64,000 nucleotides of DNA from Pseudomonas viridiflava (GTDB lineage: Bacteria > Pseudomonadota > Gammaproteobacteria > Pseudomonadales > Pseudomonadaceae). This document shows positions 51,543-60,548 of this stretch, piece after piece (positions within the stretch are counted from its first letter, which is position 1; the number at the start of each line of letters is the position of its first letter). A program made the position numbers and the translations under genes. The DNA is taken from contig NZ_UUIS01000073.1 of assembly GCF_900589395.1 (NCBI RefSeq), positions 82,312 to 146,311 on the forward strand, in the 5' to 3' direction. The notes under the pieces are model-generated. The model was not told the origin of the DNA. It was given only the letters and a program-made list of their open reading frames with translations, and made no database searches.

Positions 51543-53641
51543 AAGGCTTTGACGCCAAGCAATTCTTTGCCGGCTTTCCGCCGGGCCGCGACTGGTTCTA
51601 CGGGGTGCGCACCTTCGGCGCCTCGATGCTGGCGCTGTACATCGCCCTGATCATGGAAATGCCCCGTCCCTACTGGGCCATGGCCACGGTGTACATCGTC
51701 TCCAGCCCGTTTGTCGGCGCCACCAGCTCCAAGGCGCTGTACCGTGTGCTAGGCACCCTGGCCGGGGCCAGCGCGGCGGTGCTGCTGGTGCCGATCTTCG
51801 TGCAGACCCCATTGCTGCTGGCGGTGGTGGTGGCGCTGTGGACCGGCAGCCTGTTGTTTCTGTCGCTGCACCTGCGCACCGCCAACAATTACGCCTTGAT
51901 GCTGGCCGGCTACACCATGCCGATGATCGCCCTGCCGGCAGTGGACAACCCGCAAGCGGTGTTCGAACTGGCGGTGTCGCGCAGCGAGGAGATCTTCCTC
52001 GGCATTCTGTGCGCCTCGGTGGTCGGTGCGATGTTCTGGCCCCGGCGCCTGGCCCCGGTATTCCAGGGCGCGGTCAACAAATGGTTTACCGAAGCCTGCA
52101 CCTACAGCGAGCGCTTTCTGGCGCGCGACATCAAGGGTGAGGAAATTGCCGGGCTGCGCAATGCCATGGTCGGCGGCTTCAACAGCCTGGAAATGATGAT
52201 CGGCCAGCTCAGCCACGAAGGCGCCCGCAAACAGACCGTGCGCCATGCCCGGGAACTGCGCGGGCGCATGATCCACTTGTTGCCGGTCATCGACGCTCTG
52301 GACGATGCGCTCTGGGCGCTGGAGCGGCGCAGCCCCACCTTGTGGGCGAGCCTTGTGCCGCTGCTGGACGACACGCGCCAGTGGCTGGCCAGCACCGCCC
52401 AGGACCCGCAACGTACGCACTGGCAGGGTTTGCACCAGGCACTGGAGCAGTTGCAGCCGGACGCGGCCCGCCTGGATCAGCGCGACGACCTGTTGTTGTC
52501 CAACGCCTTGTATCGCCTGGGCGAGTGGATCGACCTGTGGCTCGATTGCCGCACCCTGCAACAGGCCATCGACCGCGACGACGCCACGCCCTGGCAGGCG
52601 GTGTACCGCCACTGGCGCCTGGGGCGGCTGTCGCCGTTCCTGGACCGCGGGCTGATGCTGTATTCGGTGGCCACTACGGTACTGGCGATCATCGTCGCCT
52701 GCGGGCTGTGGATCCTTACCGGCTGGCACGACGGCGCCAGCGCGGTGATCCTGGCGGCGGTGGCGTGCAGCTTCTTTGCCGCCATGGACGACCCGGCGCC
52801 GCAGATCTACCGGTTCTTTTTCTGGACGCTGTTGTCGGTGGTGTTCGCCAGCCTGTACCTGTTCGTGGTGCTGCCCAACCTGCACGACTTTGCCATGCTG
52901 GTGCTGGCCTTTGCCGTGCCGTTCATCTGTGTCGGCACCCTAACGGTGCAGCCGAAGTTCTTCCTCGGCACCTTGCTGACCATCGTCAACACCTCGTCGT
53001 TCATCAGCATCCAGGGCGCCTACGACGCGGACTTCCTGAACTTCATCAATGCCAACCTGGCCGGGCCTGCGGGGCTGCTGTTTGCCTTTGTCTGGACGCT
53101 GATCATGCGCCCGTTCGGAGTCGAGCTGGCGGCGCGGCGCATGACCCGCTTCAGTTGGCGCGACATTGCCAGTCTGAGTGAAACAGCCAGCCTGGCCGAG
53201 CATCGGCGCCAGGGCGTGCTGATGCTCGACCGCCTGATGCAGCAACTGCCGCGCCTGACCCAGACCGCCCAGGACACCAGCGTGGCGCTGCGCGAGGTGC
53301 GCGTGGCGCTGAACCTGCTGGACCTGCTGGCCTGGATTCCACGCAGTACCGCCACCTGCCAGCCGGCGCTGCGCCAGGTGGTGGCGCAGGTGGGCGATTA
53401 CTTTCGTGCCTGCCTGAAGGCCGGTGTGCGCCTGCCAGCGCCCACCGGCCTGTTGATGACCCTGGACCGCACCCGCCGTACGCTCAATGCCCAGGCCATG
53501 GGTGACAATCCTGCGCGCCTGCACCTGCTGCACGCCCTGAGCGGCCTGCGCCTGGCACTGCTGCCGGGCGTCGAGATCGTCAGCGTCGACGGTGAGCTGA
53601 TCGAACAACCGCCGCAAGGCCTGGATGGAGCGCCGTCATGA
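51539..53641 (+). CDS. FUSC-family inner-membrane efflux protein (AaeB-like)
   Basis: A 700-residue protein of the AaeB/FUSC family, starting with GTG inside the marR-type stop. Two blocks of hydrophobic segments (about residues 20-165 and 375-520) flank a cytoplasmic helical middle, and a soluble C-terminus follows, the usual AaeB plan. Typical stretches are YWAMATVYIVSSPFVGATSS and ILAAVACSFFAAMDDPAPQI. AaeB with AaeA exports hydroxylated aromatic acids. Overlaps of 4 bp link all five genes of the operon. Confidence 0.92.
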   Translation: MKGFDAKQFFAGFPPGRDWFYGVRTFGASMLALYIALIMEMPRPYWAMATVYIVSSPFVGATSSKALYRVLGTLAGASAAVLLVPIFVQTPLLLAVVVALWTGSLLFLSLHLRTANNYALMLAGYTMPMIALPAVDNPQAVFELAVSRSEEIFLGILCASVVGAMFWPRRLAPVFQGAVNKWFTEACTYSERFLARDIKGEEIAGLRNAMVGGFNSLEMMIGQLSHEGARKQTVRHARELRGRMIHLLPVIDALDDALWALERRSPTLWASLVPLLDDTRQWLASTAQDPQRTHWQGLHQALEQLQPDAARLDQRDDLLLSNALYRLGEWIDLWLDCRTLQQAIDRDDATPWQAVYRHWRLGRLSPFLDRGLMLYSVATTVLAIIVACGLWILTGWHDGASAVILAAVACSFFAAMDDPAPQIYRFFFWTLLSVVFASLYLFVVLPNLHDFAMLVLAFAVPFICVGTLTVQPKFFLGTLLTIVNTSSFISIQGAYDADFLNFINANLAGPAGLLFAFVWTLIMRPFGVELAARRMTRFSWRDIASLSETASLAEHRRQGVLMLDRLMQQLPRLTQTAQDTSVALREVRVALNLLDLLAWIPRSTATCQPALRQVVAQVGDYFRACLKAGVRLPAPTGLLMTLDRTRRTLNAQAMGDNPARLHLLHALSGLRLALLPGVEIVSVDGELIEQPPQGLDGAPS

Positions 53642-53847
53642 TTGGCGAACTGGACATCAGCGGAATCTTCATTCCCACGTTCCTGGCGGTGATGGGCATC
53701 GCCTGGCTGCTGTTTCTGGGCCTGCATGCGGTGCTGTCACGCACCGGTTTCTATCGCCTGGTCTGGCACCGGGCTTTGTTCAATACCGCTCTGTACGCCC
53801 TGCTGCTGGGCGCCGTAGACACTTTTAGTCGGTACCTGATGACATGA
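53638..53847 (+). CDS. DUF1656 (AaeX-like) small membrane protein
   Basis: A 69-residue protein with two hydrophobic segments (about 10-30 and 43-62) and the typical start MIGELDISGIFIPTFLAV. DUF1656 proteins sit between FUSC and HlyD genes in this type of efflux operon, as AaeX does with AaeAB. Its role is not established. It overlaps both neighbours by 4 bp. Confidence 0.92.
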   Translation: MIGELDISGIFIPTFLAVMGIAWLLFLGLHAVLSRTGFYRLVWHRALFNTALYALLLGAVDTFSRYLMT

Positions 53848-54731
53848 AAAAGCCGATCCTGACCCTGGGCCGTGTGGTCCTGACCCTGCTGGCGGTGGTG
53901 CTGGCCGCCGTCGTCGTGTGGCGCATGGTGATGTACTACATGTACGCCCCCTGGACCCGCGACGGGCACATTCGCGCCGACATCGTGCAGATCGCCCCGG
54001 ACGTTTCCGGGCTGATCCAGCAGGTCGAGGTCACCGACAACCAGAAAGTGCACAAAGGCCAGGTGCTGTTCACCATCGACCAGGACCGTTTTCGTTTGGC
54101 CCTGCGCCAGGCCCAGGCCACGGTCGCCGAGCGCCAGGAAACCTGGGAGCAGGCCCGCCGCGAGAGCAGACGCAACCGTGGCCTGGGCAACCTGGTGGCG
54201 CGTGAGCAGCTCGAAGAAAGCCAGTCCCGCGAGGCCCGTGCCCTGTCGGCACTCAACGAAGCCAAGGTCGCGGTGGACGCCGCCCAGTTGAACCTTGACC
54301 GCTCGCTGATCAAGAGCCCGGTGGACGGTTACCTCAACGACCGCGCACCGCGTCCGCATGAGTTCGTCACGGCCGGCCGTCCGGTGCTGTCGGTGGTCGA
54401 TGCCGCCTCGTACCACATTGACGGTTATTTTGAAGAAACCAAGCTGGGCGCCATCCACATCGGCTCGCCGGTCGATATCCGCGTGATCGGCGACAACGCC
54501 CGGCTGAGCGGCCATGTGGTCAGCATCGTCGCCGCCATCGAAGACCGCGACCGCAGCAGCGGGACCAACTTGCTGCCCAACGTCAACCCGGCGTTCAGCT
54601 GGGTGCGCCTGGCACAACGTATTCCGGTGCGCATCGCCTTTGACGAGGTGCCCGCCGATTTCCGCATGATCGCCGGACGCACCGCCACGGTGTCGATCGT
54701 CGATGACAGCCGTGTAAGGAGTGCACAGTGA
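53844..54731 (+). CDS. HlyD-family periplasmic adaptor (AaeA-like)
   Basis: A 295-residue membrane-fusion protein. It is anchored by an N-terminal membrane helix (LGRVVLTLLAVVLAAVVVWR) and followed by YMYAPWTRDGHIRADIVQIA, the usual first beta segment. A short coiled-coil hairpin (about 85-150) and the second lipoyl half (IKSPVDGYLNDRAPRPHEFV) come next. It should link the FUSC pump to the outer-membrane factor encoded by the next gene. Confidence 0.93.
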   Translation: MKKPILTLGRVVLTLLAVVLAAVVVWRMVMYYMYAPWTRDGHIRADIVQIAPDVSGLIQQVEVTDNQKVHKGQVLFTIDQDRFRLALRQAQATVAERQETWEQARRESRRNRGLGNLVAREQLEESQSREARALSALNEAKVAVDAAQLNLDRSLIKSPVDGYLNDRAPRPHEFVTAGRPVLSVVDAASYHIDGYFEETKLGAIHIGSPVDIRVIGDNARLSGHVVSIVAAIEDRDRSSGTNLLPNVNPAFSWVRLAQRIPVRIAFDEVPADFRMIAGRTATVSIVDDSRVRSAQ

Positions 54732-56143
54732 TCAAGCCTGCTACACGCCTGTTGATGCTGGGCCTGACCGCTTTGCTTTCGGCCTGCCAGACCGTCGGCC
54801 CCGACTACCAGCAACCGGCCGAAGCGGCGATCAACCGGCCTGACCTGCAAGGCTCGCTGGCCGGTTCGGGCAATGTGGTGTCCGCCCCGGTGCCGGCGCA
54901 CTGGTGGCGGCTGTACCAGGACCGGCAACTGGATGAACTGGTGCGCCAGGCACTGGCCAGCAATACCGACCTGCGCATTGCCGCTGCCAACCTGCAACGC
55001 TCACGCTTCCAGACCGCCGAGGCCGAGGCCGCCGGGGGCTTTACCAGCAGTGCCAAGGCCGGTGCGCAGCGCTTGCAGGAGTCGGGCGAAGCGTTTTTGC
55101 TGGCCGACAAGGTGCCGGTGGCCAATGTCGGTGACATCGGCCTGACCACCTCGTACCAGTTCGACCTGTTCGGCACCTTGCAGCGCGGCATCGAGGCGGC
55201 CCAGGCCAACGTCGACGCCACCCAGGCGGCGGCCGACACCGCGCGCATCACCGTGGTGGCCGACGTGGTGCGCGCCTACACGCAGGTGTGCGCGGCCAAT
55301 GAAGAACTGGCGATTGCCAATGAGTCGCTCGACCTGCAACAGCAGAGCGTGACCCTCAGCCAGCGCCTGCGCGATGCCGGGCGCGGCGACGAAACCCAGG
55401 TCACCCGCTCGCAGACCCAGTTCAAGTCGCTGCGTGCCGAACTGCCGCGCTACCAGGCCTTGCGCCAGGCCGCGCTGTTTCGCCTGTCGATGCTCTTGGC
55501 CAAGCCTGTGGCGCAACTGCCGGCCGGCGTTGGCGATTGCCATGAGTTGCCGCATGTGGCGCAGATCATTCCGGTGGGCGACGGCGCCGCCCTGCTCAAG
55601 CGCCGACCCGACATCCGCCAGGCCGAACGCCATTTGGCCATGGCCACCGCCCGGATCGGCGTGGCCACCGGCGAGTTGTATCCGGACATCAGCATCGGCG
55701 CGTCGGTGGCCACCATCGGCATCATCGATAATCTGGGCAAGCCGGCTGCCAACCGCTGGAGTTTCGGCCCGCTGATCAGTTGGACCGTGCCCAGCAACGG
55801 CAGCCGCGCCCGCATCCACCAGGCCGAAGCCTCGGCCCAGGCGGCACTGGCGCGTTTCGATGCGGTGGTGCTCAACGCCATCCGCGAAACCCAGACCGGC
55901 ATGGCCCAGTACACCGCCCTGCTCGAGCGCCGCGATGCGCTCAAGGACGCCGAGCAATCGGCGCGCGAAGCGGCCGACCAGACCCACCGTTTCTACCAGG
56001 CGGGACGTGCATCGTTTCTCGCAGACCTGCAGGCCACACGCACCTACACCGACATGCGCGCACAACTGGCGGCGGCCAATACGCAGGTGACCATGGGGCA
56101 GATCGACCTGTTCCTGGCATTGGGTGGGGGGTGGGAGAAGTAG
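54728..56143 (+). CDS. Outer-membrane efflux lipoprotein (NodT/OprM family)
   Basis: A 471-residue TolC-like outer-membrane factor starting with GTG. The lipoprotein signal is LGLTALLSACQTVGPDYQQP with lipobox LSAC (Cys about residue 20). Two outer-membrane efflux repeats follow, with ALASNTDLRIAAANLQRSRF and the second-half LLKRRPDIRQAERHLAMATA and IGVATGELYPDISIGAS. It completes the MarR-FUSC-DUF1656-HlyD-OMF operon, so export probably crosses both membranes. Confidence 0.94.
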   Translation: MIKPATRLLMLGLTALLSACQTVGPDYQQPAEAAINRPDLQGSLAGSGNVVSAPVPAHWWRLYQDRQLDELVRQALASNTDLRIAAANLQRSRFQTAEAEAAGGFTSSAKAGAQRLQESGEAFLLADKVPVANVGDIGLTTSYQFDLFGTLQRGIEAAQANVDATQAAADTARITVVADVVRAYTQVCAANEELAIANESLDLQQQSVTLSQRLRDAGRGDETQVTRSQTQFKSLRAELPRYQALRQAALFRLSMLLAKPVAQLPAGVGDCHELPHVAQIIPVGDGAALLKRRPDIRQAERHLAMATARIGVATGELYPDISIGASVATIGIIDNLGKPAANRWSFGPLISWTVPSNGSRARIHQAEASAQAALARFDAVVLNAIRETQTGMAQYTALLERRDALKDAEQSAREAADQTHRFYQAGRASFLADLQATRTYTDMRAQLAAANTQVTMGQIDLFLALGGGWEK

Positions 56144-56343
56144 GTTCAAAGGCTGCGGCAAAGCCGTCATCTTCGGGGGTTGACAGTCTGCCTTCGCGCG
56201 CTGACGTTCGCTCCGACAGTGGATGTACCGAACCTTTGAAGCGGATACGCGATAGCGCGGTGCCCAAGCCTTATAGAACTGCCACCCTTGCACCCCCGTC
56301 TGCTTTGCCCCAGCATCGGCCGATCTTTCCGTCGAGCACTTCC

Positions 56344-57177
56344 ATGACCACCGCCACAAGCCGCCGCGAGCGGCTGCACACCGTGATTTTCCAGACCGAT
56401 ACGCCGGCCGGGCGACGCTTTGACCAGACCTTGCTGGTGGTCATCCTGCTCAGCCTGCTGGTCACGATCATCGACAGCATCCAGAGCATTCATCGCGACT
56501 ACGCCACGTTCCTGGCCTGGATCGAGTGGGGCTTCACCTTGGTGTTTGCCGTCGAGTACCTGCTGCGCCTGTACTGTTCGCCGCGCCCGCTCAAGTATGC
56601 GTTCAGCTTCTATGGGCTGGTCGACCTGCTGGCCATCGTGCCCGGCGTGCTGGCGATCTACTACAGCGATGCGCAGTACCTGCTGATCGTGCGCATCATC
56701 CGCATGCTGCGCATCTTCCGGGTGCTCAAGCTGGGCACTTACCTGCGCCAGGCGCACTACCTGCTGGCCGCGCTGCAGGGCAGCAAGCAGAAGATCATCG
56801 TCTTCCTGGTCAGCGTCTCGACCCTGGTCACGGTGTTCGGCACGCTGATGTATGTAATCGAAGGCCCGCAAAACGGCTTTACCAGCATTCCCAAGGGTAT
56901 CTATTGGGCCATCGTCACCCTGACCACGGTGGGCTTTGGCGATATCGTGCCCAAGACGCCCGTGGGCCAGATGGTGTCCTCGGTGGTGATGATCATCGGT
57001 TATTCGATCATTGCCGTGCCCACCGGGATCTTTACCGCCGAGCTGGCCAATGCCATGCGCGGCGAGCAGCTCAAGCACGATTGCCCGGTGTGTGCCAAGA
57101 AGCACCATGAGCACGGCGCGGCGTTCTGTTCGCGATGCGGTAACGCCTTGTTTGCCAAGCAGAACGATTCGGCATAA
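56344..57177 (+). CDS. Voltage-gated-type potassium channel with C-terminal zinc-ribbon motif
   Basis: A 277-residue six-transmembrane ion channel. S1-S4 cover about residues 25-140; S4 carries regularly spaced arginines (RIIRMLRIFRVLKLG from residue 117). The pore has the potassium filter TTVGFGD at about 194-200, and S6 contains VPTGIFTAELANAM. The C-terminus ends in a Cys4 cluster, C247PVC250...C262SRC265, like a zinc ribbon, instead of an RCK domain. I chose ATG 56344 because the longer frame overlaps the preceding gene. It has no partner genes nearby. Confidence 0.9.
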   Translation: MTTATSRRERLHTVIFQTDTPAGRRFDQTLLVVILLSLLVTIIDSIQSIHRDYATFLAWIEWGFTLVFAVEYLLRLYCSPRPLKYAFSFYGLVDLLAIVPGVLAIYYSDAQYLLIVRIIRMLRIFRVLKLGTYLRQAHYLLAALQGSKQKIIVFLVSVSTLVTVFGTLMYVIEGPQNGFTSIPKGIYWAIVTLTTVGFGDIVPKTPVGQMVSSVVMIIGYSIIAVPTGIFTAELANAMRGEQLKHDCPVCAKKHHEHGAAFCSRCGNALFAKQNDSA

Positions 57178-57306
57178 GGAAATACTGTTTTAATCTTTAA
57201 TGGCGCGGTGACACCCCGCTATGATCGCGGCAGTTTGCCCAAGGCGTTTTTTACGCCTGCATAAAAAACCACACTCATGACAGCTGTTCATCAAAAGGAA
57301 TATGCC

Positions 57307-58305
57307 GTGAAGAAACTATTCGCCGCCTCGCTACTGGCCGCCGGCCTGGCCCTGGGCAGCACCGCCCAGGCTGCACCGACCCTGCTCAACGTCTCTTACG
57401 ACGTGATGCGCGACTTCTACAAGGACTACAACGCCGCCTTCCAGAAGCACTGGCAGGCCGAGCACAAGGAAGACGTCACGGTCCAGATGTCGTTCGGCGG
57501 CTCCAGCAAGCAGGCGCGGGCAGTGATCGATGGCCTGCAGGCGGATGTCATCACCATGAACATGGCCACCGACATCAATGCCCTGGCCGACAACGGCGCC
57601 CTGGTGCCCAACGACTGGGTAACCCGTCTGCCGAACAACAGCGCGCCGTTCACCTCGGCCACCGTGTTCATCGTGCGCAAGGGCAACCCCAAGGCGCTGA
57701 AGGACTGGAACGACCTGGTCAAGGACGGCGTGGAAGTCATCGTGCCCAACCCCAAGACCTCGGGTAACGGGCGCTACACCTACCTGTCGGCCTGGGGTTA
57801 TACGCTGAAGAATGGTGGCGACGAAGCGGCGGCGAAGAAGTTTGTAGGCGATCTGTTCAAGCATGTCCCGGTGCTCGACACCGGCGGCCGTGGGGCCACG
57901 ACGACCTTCATGACCAACGGCATCGGTGACGTGCTGGTGACGTTCGAGAACGAGGCGGAAATGATTGCCCGCGAGTTCGGTCGCGACAAGTTCGAGGTGG
58001 TCTACCCAAGCGTTTCGGCCGAAGCCGAGCCGCCGGTGAGTGTGGTCGACAAGGTCGTGGACAAGAAACAGTCCCGTGCTCTGGCTGAAGGCTACCTGAA
58101 GTACCTGTGGTCGCCTGAAGGCCAGGAAATTGCGGCCAACAATTACCTGCGCCCACGCAATCCCGAGGTGCTGGCCAAGTTCCAGGATCGCTTCCCGAAG
58201 GTCGAGTTCCTGTCGGTGGAGAAGACCTTTGGGGACTGGCGTACGGTGCAGAAGACGCACTTTATCGACGGCGGGGTGTTTGATCAGGTTTATCCGGGGA
58301 AATGA
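57307..58305 (+). CDS. sbp: Sulfate-binding periplasmic protein (Sbp)
   Basis: A 332-residue substrate-binding protein of the sulfate/thiosulfate ABC transporter. The signal peptide is KKLFAASLLAAGLALGSTAQ, ending AQA. Family blocks are LLNVSYDVMRDFYKDYNAAF, MSFGGSSKQARAVIDGLQAD and VIVPNPKTSGNGRYTYLSAW. The start is GTG at 57307 with AAAAGGAA upstream; the ORF extends to an ATG at 57277, but that places the ribosome-binding site inside the frame. No permease or ATPase genes are adjacent on the visible side. Confidence 0.93.
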   Translation: MKKLFAASLLAAGLALGSTAQAAPTLLNVSYDVMRDFYKDYNAAFQKHWQAEHKEDVTVQMSFGGSSKQARAVIDGLQADVITMNMATDINALADNGALVPNDWVTRLPNNSAPFTSATVFIVRKGNPKALKDWNDLVKDGVEVIVPNPKTSGNGRYTYLSAWGYTLKNGGDEAAAKKFVGDLFKHVPVLDTGGRGATTTFMTNGIGDVLVTFENEAEMIAREFGRDKFEVVYPSVSAEAEPPVSVVDKVVDKKQSRALAEGYLKYLWSPEGQEIAANNYLRPRNPEVLAKFQDRFPKVEFLSVEKTFGDWRTVQKTHFIDGGVFDQVYPGK

Positions 58306-58347
58306 TTGGGTGATTTAGATTGAGGGGGGCTTGCGGGATGTGGTGGT

Positions 58348-58394
58348 CTTTTAGAGGGGTTCCGGCCCGAAGAGGGTCGGAAACTCTCTAAAAG
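58348..58394. terminator. Hairpin after sbp (GGTTCCGGCCC palindrome)
   Basis: CTTTTAGAGGGGTTCCGGCC and the inverse GGGTCGGAAACTCTCTAAAA form a hairpin with some mismatches, between the rightward sbp and the leftward lipoprotein gene. Its core GGTTCCGGCCCGAAGAGGGT is identical to that at 28614-28633 and close to the ends of the 12475-12907 element. It may terminate transcription from both sides. Confidence 0.6.
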
Positions 58395-58458
58395 CCCAAC
58401 ACAGCAAGCCCAAACCCCTCATATCCCCAATAAAACGCCACCCCAAAAACCCTACCGG

Positions 58459-58878
58459 TCAGTTCCCGAACTCACGCCCCAACCCGGCCGGCACGCCGCT
58501 GCTGTCGGTCGCCTGCCACGGCCCGTCAGGCTGCGTCGACCAGTTCCAGCCGCTGTCCCACTGGTAATAAGTGCGCTGGCGATAAAACGTATTGGTTTTG
58601 CCATCCAGCACATACACCCCCAGGCGCTGGTCCCAGTGACTCTTGACCCCAGGCGGCGGCGCAAAGCTGGCCGAGGTCTTGGCCGGGGCCTTGGGCGCCT
58701 TGACCGGTTGTTTGGGGCTGGGCGTCGAACGCGGTGTACCGGAGCCCGGCAGGCTCTGGATCGGTTCGTCACTGCGCGGCCCCTGTGATTGCGGCGGCTT
58801 CATCGTCGTACAGGCGCTCAGGCCTATGACGGCGGCCAGCAAGCCGGTGCGGACAAGGTGCCAGGTGATTGCGGGCAT
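58459..58878 (-). CDS. Small proline-rich lipoprotein, function unknown
   Basis: A 139-residue protein with a lipoprotein signal (GLLAAVIGLSACTTMKPPQS, lipobox LSAC with Cys about residue 22). A low-complexity Pro/Ser/Lys linker covers about 30-70. The small aromatic-rich C-terminal domain has WDQRLGVYVLDGKTNTFYRQ followed by TYYQWDSGWNWST. I do not recognise a family. It starts 9 bp after the ccmI stop and so is probably co-transcribed with ccm, though no role in cytochrome maturation is implied by its sequence. Confidence 0.75.
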   Translation of the reverse strand: MPAITWHLVRTGLLAAVIGLSACTTMKPPQSQGPRSDEPIQSLPGSGTPRSTPSPKQPVKAPKAPAKTSASFAPPPGVKSHWDQRLGVYVLDGKTNTFYRQRTYYQWDSGWNWSTQPDGPWQATDSSGVPAGLGREFGN

Positions 58879-58887
58879 GTCAGGTTC

Positions 58888-60081
58888 CTACTGATCGGGA
58901 CGGTCGATGGTCAATGTCTGTTGGCCTGCACGGGCGCGCTCCAGAGGCGGGCTGCTGCCCACCCACTCACCTCGGGTCGGCTGCCCGGCCCGCGAGATGC
59001 GTGCAAGCAGTTGGACTTGCGCAAAGTTCGACAGTTTCAGTTGCGGCATCATTGCATCGCTGTCGCCCAGCTCGACCTCGATCGGCAATTGCGCCACCGT
59101 CACCCGCTTGACCGCCAGCGGTGCCGGCGGACCGTCAACCGCGCGGGCAAAGATGAATACGCTGTCGCCGGGCTGGACCTGGTCCTGCAGGCCCGCGGCC
59201 AGCTGTACACGCACCTTGAGTGTCGCCGCCGGCGCACTCGGCGCCGCTGCTGCGCCCTGCGCCAGGCTGGCCTGGGCCCGCGCGATACCGCCTTGCAGCG
59301 CCTCGCGGGACGGGTCCTGGGGCGGCAGCAAGGCTTGCAGGCGCGTCCAGTACTCGACAGCCTGCGCGAAGCGCTTGTCTTCAAAGGCCGCAATGCCCAG
59401 CAGGCCCAGGCTGGTGACCTCGTTGGGGTCGGCCTTGAGTGCCTCATCGGTCAAGGCCTGGACCTGGGGGCTGAAGGTCTTGTCGGCGGCAAAATACACT
59501 GCCTGGGCCCACTGCCCGAGCAGTTCGGGCTGACGACCGGCCAGGGCGGCGGCGCGCTCGAATTGCCGGGCGGCATCGGCCGGGCGTTGCTGGGCCATGT
59601 AACTGCGGCCCAGAAAGTAAAAGCCTTCGGCCGAGTCCGGCTGGGCCTCGACGGTGCGTTCCAGGCGCCGGGTCATGTCGGCCAGGGACGTGGGCGGCTG
59701 GGCGAACTCACGCGACAGGGCGACCCGCTCACTGGCGCCGTAATGCAGGTAAAGACCCAGCGCCAGCACCGGCACCAGCACGACCGCCAGCAGCGGCACC
59801 GCCTTGCCCAGGGCGCGATGCGCGGCGGCGGGTGCGACGCCGGCGGTATCGGCCAGCAGCTCGCGTGCGGCTTCGGCCTGGCCGCTGTCCAGTTGCCCGA
59901 CGCTGAGCACACCAGCGCGATGCTGCTCCTGCAACTGCGCCAGGCGCTCCTCATACAGCGCGACATTGAGCGCGGTACGGTCCTGCCCGGCAGTAAGCGG
60001 CCGGCGGCGCAGCACCGGGATCAGCAACAGGCTTGCAGCCACCAGCAACAGGAGCCCGGCAGCCATCCAGAAATCGATCAT
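58888..60081 (-). CDS. ccmI: CcmI, cytochrome c maturation apocytochrome chaperone
   Basis: A 397-residue protein with two N-terminal membrane helices (FWMAAGLLLLVAASLLLIPV and VPLLAVVLVPVLALGLYL) separated by a cytoplasmic loop, then a periplasmic TPR domain at about 150-290 (SAEGFYFLGRSYMAQQRPAD). The C-terminal domain at about 300-397 binds apocytochrome. CcmI presents apocytochrome c to CcmFH. It overlaps ccmH by 4 bp and is the last recognisable ccm gene of the operon. Confidence 0.93.
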   Translation of the reverse strand: MIDFWMAAGLLLLVAASLLLIPVLRRRPLTAGQDRTALNVALYEERLAQLQEQHRAGVLSVGQLDSGQAEAARELLADTAGVAPAAAHRALGKAVPLLAVVLVPVLALGLYLHYGASERVALSREFAQPPTSLADMTRRLERTVEAQPDSAEGFYFLGRSYMAQQRPADAARQFERAAALAGRQPELLGQWAQAVYFAADKTFSPQVQALTDEALKADPNEVTSLGLLGIAAFEDKRFAQAVEYWTRLQALLPPQDPSREALQGGIARAQASLAQGAAAAPSAPAATLKVRVQLAAGLQDQVQPGDSVFIFARAVDGPPAPLAVKRVTVAQLPIEVELGDSDAMMPQLKLSNFAQVQLLARISRAGQPTRGEWVGSSPPLERARAGQQTLTIDRPDQ

Positions 60082-60548
60082 TGAGGGGTGTTATCCAGAA
60101 GGTGGGCGAGGCGCTGGCGCTCCTCGTCGCAAAGGTGCGCAGCCGCCCCGGTGGATGCTTGCCGGCGACGGCGCACGGTCACGCCGATCACCACGGCGCC
60201 GAGCAGCAACAGCAGGGCCGGGCCAAACCACAAGAGCCAGGTGCGCGAGGTCAGCGCCGGCTTGTAGCGCACGAACTCGCCATAACGATCCACCATATGG
60301 TCGACGATCTGCTGGTTGCTGCGGCCCTCCTCCAGCAAGCGGTAGATTTCCTTGCGCAAGTCGGCGGCAATCGGCGCATTGGAGTCGGCGATGTCCTGAT
60401 TCTGGCACTTGGGGCAGCGCAGTTCGCGGGTCAGCTCGGCGTAGCGGGCCCGCTCGGCCTCATCACGAAAGCTGTGGGCTTCAATGGCGGCATCAGCCAT
60501 GGCGCTCAACCCCAGGCTCAACACAGCAGCGATCATCCAGCGCTTCAT
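60078..60548 (-). CDS. ccmH: CcmH, cytochrome c maturation thioreductase
   Basis: A 156-residue periplasmic protein with a signal peptide (IAAVLSLGLSAMADA) and the redox motif LRCPKCQ (Cys45, Cys48). The conserved EIYRLLEEGRSNQQIVDHMV follows, and a C-terminal membrane helix (LLWFGPALLLLLGAVVIGV) is present. It keeps apocytochrome haem-binding cysteines reduced. It is coupled to ccmG and ccmI by 4-bp overlaps. Confidence 0.95.
   Translation of the reverse strand: MKRWMIAAVLSLGLSAMADAAIEAHSFRDEAERARYAELTRELRCPKCQNQDIADSNAPIAADLRKEIYRLLEEGRSNQQIVDHMVDRYGEFVRYKPALTSRTWLLWFGPALLLLLGAVVIGVTVRRRRQASTGAAAHLCDEERQRLAHLLDNTPQ

Noticed and set aside
57230..57275. AGGCGT/ACGCCT hairpin before sbp as a terminator for the channel gene
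   Set aside because: The stem is only 6 bp with T residues in the loop, and it is not followed by a T tract on either strand.
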